Part shown: positions 61,764 through 64,000 of the stretch, piece after piece
Position numbering within the stretch: the stretch's first letter is position 1
How the letters are laid out: every line of letters begins with the position of its first letter
DNA from: Syntrophobacter sp963666995
GTDB taxonomy: Bacteria; Desulfobacterota; Syntrophobacteria; Syntrophobacterales; Syntrophobacteraceae
Direction of reading: 5' to 3'
Assembly (NCBI GenBank): GCA_963666995.1
Contig: OY762941.1
Span: forward strand, 4,898,001-4,962,000
Length of the DNA stretch: 64,000 nt
Made by a program: the position numbers and the translations under genes
The notes under the pieces: model-generated
What the model was told of the DNA's origin: nothing
The model's input: only the letters and a program-made list of their open reading frames with translations
The model's database searches: none

Positions 61764-62759
61764 TCAGCGACCGGTCATTCGCTCCAGGTTTTCGGGGTAC
61801 CGAGCCCCTTGCACCGTGATCTTTGAGGAGGCGCCATCGATCTCGCGGAGATCGTCGGACGTGAGTTCGACAGCAACCGCTCCGATGTTCTCGTCCAGGC
61901 GCTCCAGCTTCCGGGTGCCCGGGATTGGAACAATCCACGGCCTCTGGGCAAGCAGCCAAGCAAGCGCTATCTGAGCTGGCGTCGCCTTCTTCCGTTCCGC
62001 GATTTTGCGAAGCAGATCAACCAGGGCCTGATTCGCTTTCCGAGCCTCCGGCGTAAAGCGAGGAACGATGTTGCGGAAGTCGGAACTGTCGAACGTAGTG
62101 TTTTCGTTAATCTTTCCCGTGAGGAAGCCCTTGCCCAGAGGGCTGTAGGGAACAAAGCCTATCCCGAGTTCCTCGAGCGTCGGTAACACTTCCGCTTCAG
62201 GGTGTCTCCACCACAGCGAGTATTCGCTCTGGAGCGCAGTGACCGGCTGGACTGCGTGTGCGCGACGGATCGTTTGCACTCCTGCTTCAGAAAGGCCGAA
62301 GTGCTTAACCTTACCTTCCTGAATCAGGTCCTTCAACGCTCCCGCTACGTCTTCGATCGGCACGTCCGGGTCAACACGGTGTTGATAGAACAGATCGATG
62401 GCATCGACCTTGAGTCGCTTGAGCGAGGCCTCGGCAACTTCCTTGATGTGCTCCGGCCGACTATCCAGGCCAACCCACTTAGGCCCTCCGTTCGGATCGA
62501 GTTTGAACCCGAACTTGGTGGCTATCACCACTTGCTCACGGAAGGGAGAGAGGGCTTCGCCAACGAGTTCTTCGTTTGTGAACGGGCCGTACACTTCAGC
62601 GGTGTCGAAGAATGTGACGCCGCGTTCAACGGCCAACCGAAGCAGTGAGATCATCTCCTGCCTGTCTGCAGCCGGACCGTAGCCAAAGCTCATTCCCATG
62701 CAGCCGAGCCCGACAGCCGAGACTTCCAGATTGCTGTTTCCAAGTTTGCGCTTTTGCAT
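61764..62759 (-). CDS. Aldo/keto reductase
   Basis: 331 residues from ATG 62759 with AGGAGTTCAG upstream; the longer frame to 62855 is not needed. Family motifs: LGCMGMSFGYGP, catalytic Asp and Tyr in FFDTAEVYGPFTNEELVGEAL, Lys in VVIATKFGF, His in DLFYQHRVDPDVPIEDV, NADPH loop PIPGTRKLERLDENIGA. It matches the small-aldehyde/ketone group often regulated by AraC. An SDR remnant lies just upstream on the same strand. Confidence 0.94.
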   Translation of the reverse strand: MQKRKLGNSNLEVSAVGLGCMGMSFGYGPAADRQEMISLLRLAVERGVTFFDTAEVYGPFTNEELVGEALSPFREQVVIATKFGFKLDPNGGPKWVGLDSRPEHIKEVAEASLKRLKVDAIDLFYQHRVDPDVPIEDVAGALKDLIQEGKVKHFGLSEAGVQTIRRAHAVQPVTALQSEYSLWWRHPEAEVLPTLEELGIGFVPYSPLGKGFLTGKINENTTFDSSDFRNIVPRFTPEARKANQALVDLLRKIAERKKATPAQIALAWLLAQRPWIVPIPGTRKLERLDENIGAVAVELTSDDLREIDGASSKITVQGARYPENLERMTGR

Positions 62760-62879
62760 TTTCTGAACTCCTGTCTTTGAATTAAAGGTCGGAGCGATTC
62801 TACTCCGCGGTTGGGTCGCTATCCGCCATAAAAGGCCACCTGAGCCATAGCTCACGCGGCCGCCTTTCGTAGTCCGGCA

Positions 62880-63005
62880 CTACAGCACTAGAAGCTTGGT
62901 CTGGGTGCAGCAGGTATCCTGTGCGCGAAACCTCTTGGAATGCGTCGCACCGGTCCCAGCTCCGATGCCGCTGCCTGCGCCTGTGGCAAACCATACTCTG
63001 CACAT
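62880..63005 (-). pseudogene. Remnant of a short-chain dehydrogenase (SDR) gene
   Basis: From ATG 63005, with AAGGAA eight bases upstream, the frame reads MCRVWFATGAGSGIGAG, the classic SDR nucleotide-binding start TGxxxGIG, then loses sense and stops after 41 codons. No downstream part of the SDR is found before the reductase gene. The remains of an SDR/reductase operon decayed by deletion. Confidence 0.5.
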
Positions 63006-63580
63006 GATCATTTTCCTTTCAAATTGGCCGCGGACATCGCGTGAATGTATGAATTATATAGACCGACGCAGGGATATGCTTGCCTAAAGCTCCGAACTGT
63101 TGGCACGATCCTATCGATGTATATTGGACTTCCCCTGCTATGGAATCCTGCACCTGCTTCCCAAGGACGACGGGCATGGGGTGGAGCCTTTTTTTGTGAA
63201 ATATGAAGAGAGGAAGGATTTCGAGAAACTGGAGGGTATCCTGTGTTTCAGTACAGCTTGCCAATATGGAGCTTTTGAAGGACTTGCTGTCCTTGCACGT
63301 ATGTGATGGAATTAGTAGGGTTTGTTCGCCCCCTGTCGGGTTCCGGATCACTCACCGGCATCGATGCAGGAGGAGCAAAATCATGAACCGGCCGCCGGCA
63401 TGTGGCTCGATTACCACACCATAGATTCGGGAAAGAAATCGTCGAATGGGATGAATCCGCAGGTCAAGACAGGACCCTGAGCATATTTTCATCGGAGGTG
63501 AGCCTGGATGTAATGCTCGCGATAGTCAGCCGCTCAGCGAGGTAATGTTTGAATCGCATCGTTTTCACCTCATGGCCGAA
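63006..63580. other. Intergenic region, no supported gene
   Basis: 575 bp. Short frames on both strands (about 60-110 codons) lack ribosome binding sites and family motifs. No repeats or promoters stood out. Confidence 0.4.
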
Positions 63581-64000
63581 TCAGTATGTTGCTCCGGAGC
63601 CCGGCAGATCGTACCGCGCGGAACAGCCGTTTCGCAGAAGTTCCGTAAGATGTCCCTTGAATTCGTTATATTGCTGTCCGTCGCGCTTCCTTGGCCGTTT
63701 CAGTTTGATCTCCAGTTCTTCGGTGATACGTCCTTCTTTCGAGGACATGACGACCACACGGTCGCTCAGATAAACCGCTTCATCGATGTCATGGGTCACC
63801 ATGAGAACCGTCGTCTTTTCCTTCAACCAGATGGTTTCGAGTTCTTCCTGGAGCTTCTGCCTCATTTGATAGTCCACAGCTCCCAGGGGTTCGTCCATGA
63901 GCAGCACCTGAGGATTGCAGGCCAACGCCCGGATGACCGCGGTGCGTTGTTTCATGCCGCCGGAGATCTGGCTGGGATAGAGGTGCTCATGTCCATTCAG
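63581..64000 (-). CDS. ABC transporter ATP-binding protein (NitT/TauT type), cut by the right edge
   Basis: 140 codons, frame open through base 64000. The signature reads YPSQISGGMKQR, Walker B is VLLMDEPLGAVD, and the H-loop is MVTHDIDEAVYLSDRV. The C-terminal part RITEELEIKLKRPRKRDGQQYNEFKGHLTELL resembles nitrate/sulfonate/taurine importers (SsuB/TauB). Walker A and the N-terminus are outside the window. Solute unknown. Confidence 0.9.
   Translation of the reverse strand: MNGHEHLYPSQISGGMKQRTAVIRALACNPQVLLMDEPLGAVDYQMRQKLQEELETIWLKEKTTVLMVTHDIDEAVYLSDRVVVMSSKEGRITEELEIKLKRPRKRDGQQYNEFKGHLTELLRNGCSARYDLPGSGATY

Noticed and set aside
63019..63351. 110-codon open frame on the minus strand
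   Set aside because: No ribosome binding site, no family resemblance and amino-acid composition unlike coding neighbours.
1..64000. CRISPR arrays, tRNA or rRNA genes, prophage
   Set aside because: No regularly spaced repeats, cloverleaf-like sequences, rRNA motifs, integrase, capsid or terminase genes were seen on either strand.

Overview
The window reads as chromosome of a GC-rich Desulfobacterota (deltaproteobacterial) sulfate reducer, possibly a Syntrophobacter-like organism. The genus is inference. The strongest evidence is a complete qrcABCD operon (menaquinone reductase of sulfate respiration), two TauE/SafE permease operons of the kind sulfate reducers carry next to small accessory membrane proteins, many NtrC/sigma-54 regulators and a long-form SRP RNA. 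No rRNA, tRNA, CRISPR array or transposase gene was seen.

Layout. 1-21.6 kb is mostly minus strand: a PEP-synthase-like protein running off the left edge with a stand-alone receiver; a TauE permease / membrane protein / universal stress protein operon behind a good sigma-54 promoter; an NtrC-type two-component pair; a fused two-subunit molybdenum hydroxylase (IorA-IorB type); an Nramp transporter with a tandem Usp protein; a second PEP-synthase-like paralogue on the plus strand; and a second permease operon with a small exported protein and a lipoprotein. 21.7-30 kb is a signalling block of three histidine kinases, one sigma-54 activator and several single-domain receivers. 30-34.7 kb carries a radical-SAM protein, a MoeA-substrate-binding-domain fusion, a nitrilase homologue without its catalytic cysteine and an EEP-family hydrolase. 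35.4-42.4 kb holds the qrc operon with promoter and terminator, plus two unknown membrane proteins. 42.4-48.2 kb is a housekeeping mix (nadB, HAD phosphatase, SRP RNA, small cytochrome c, acetyltransferase, glutamine amidotransferase).

48.2-60.2 kb looks like an accessory region. It holds a vWA / PP2C / protein-kinase-HhH triad (TerY-P type), then a DUF362 + NapH-like ferredoxin pair, then flavodoxin / DUF362 / LarB / LarC, where LarC is shortened and no LarA or LarE is present, then an AT-rich carboxymuconolactone-decarboxylase gene and a decayed FIST-SpoIIE chimera. 60.4-64 kb has an AraC regulator, an aldo/keto reductase, an SDR remnant and a truncated ABC ATPase at the right edge.

Non-coding points: two copies of a ~160-bp MITE-like element with matching terminal inverted repeats lie in opposite orientation at 22.3 and 35.0 kb. 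Two -24/-12 promoters sit before operons ending in, or consisting of, universal stress proteins. A pair of 21-bp dyads of equal architecture sits upstream of the first of these, where sigma-54 enhancers normally lie. Coordinates of start codons were chosen by ribosome binding site and domain start, often shorter than the longest open frame.
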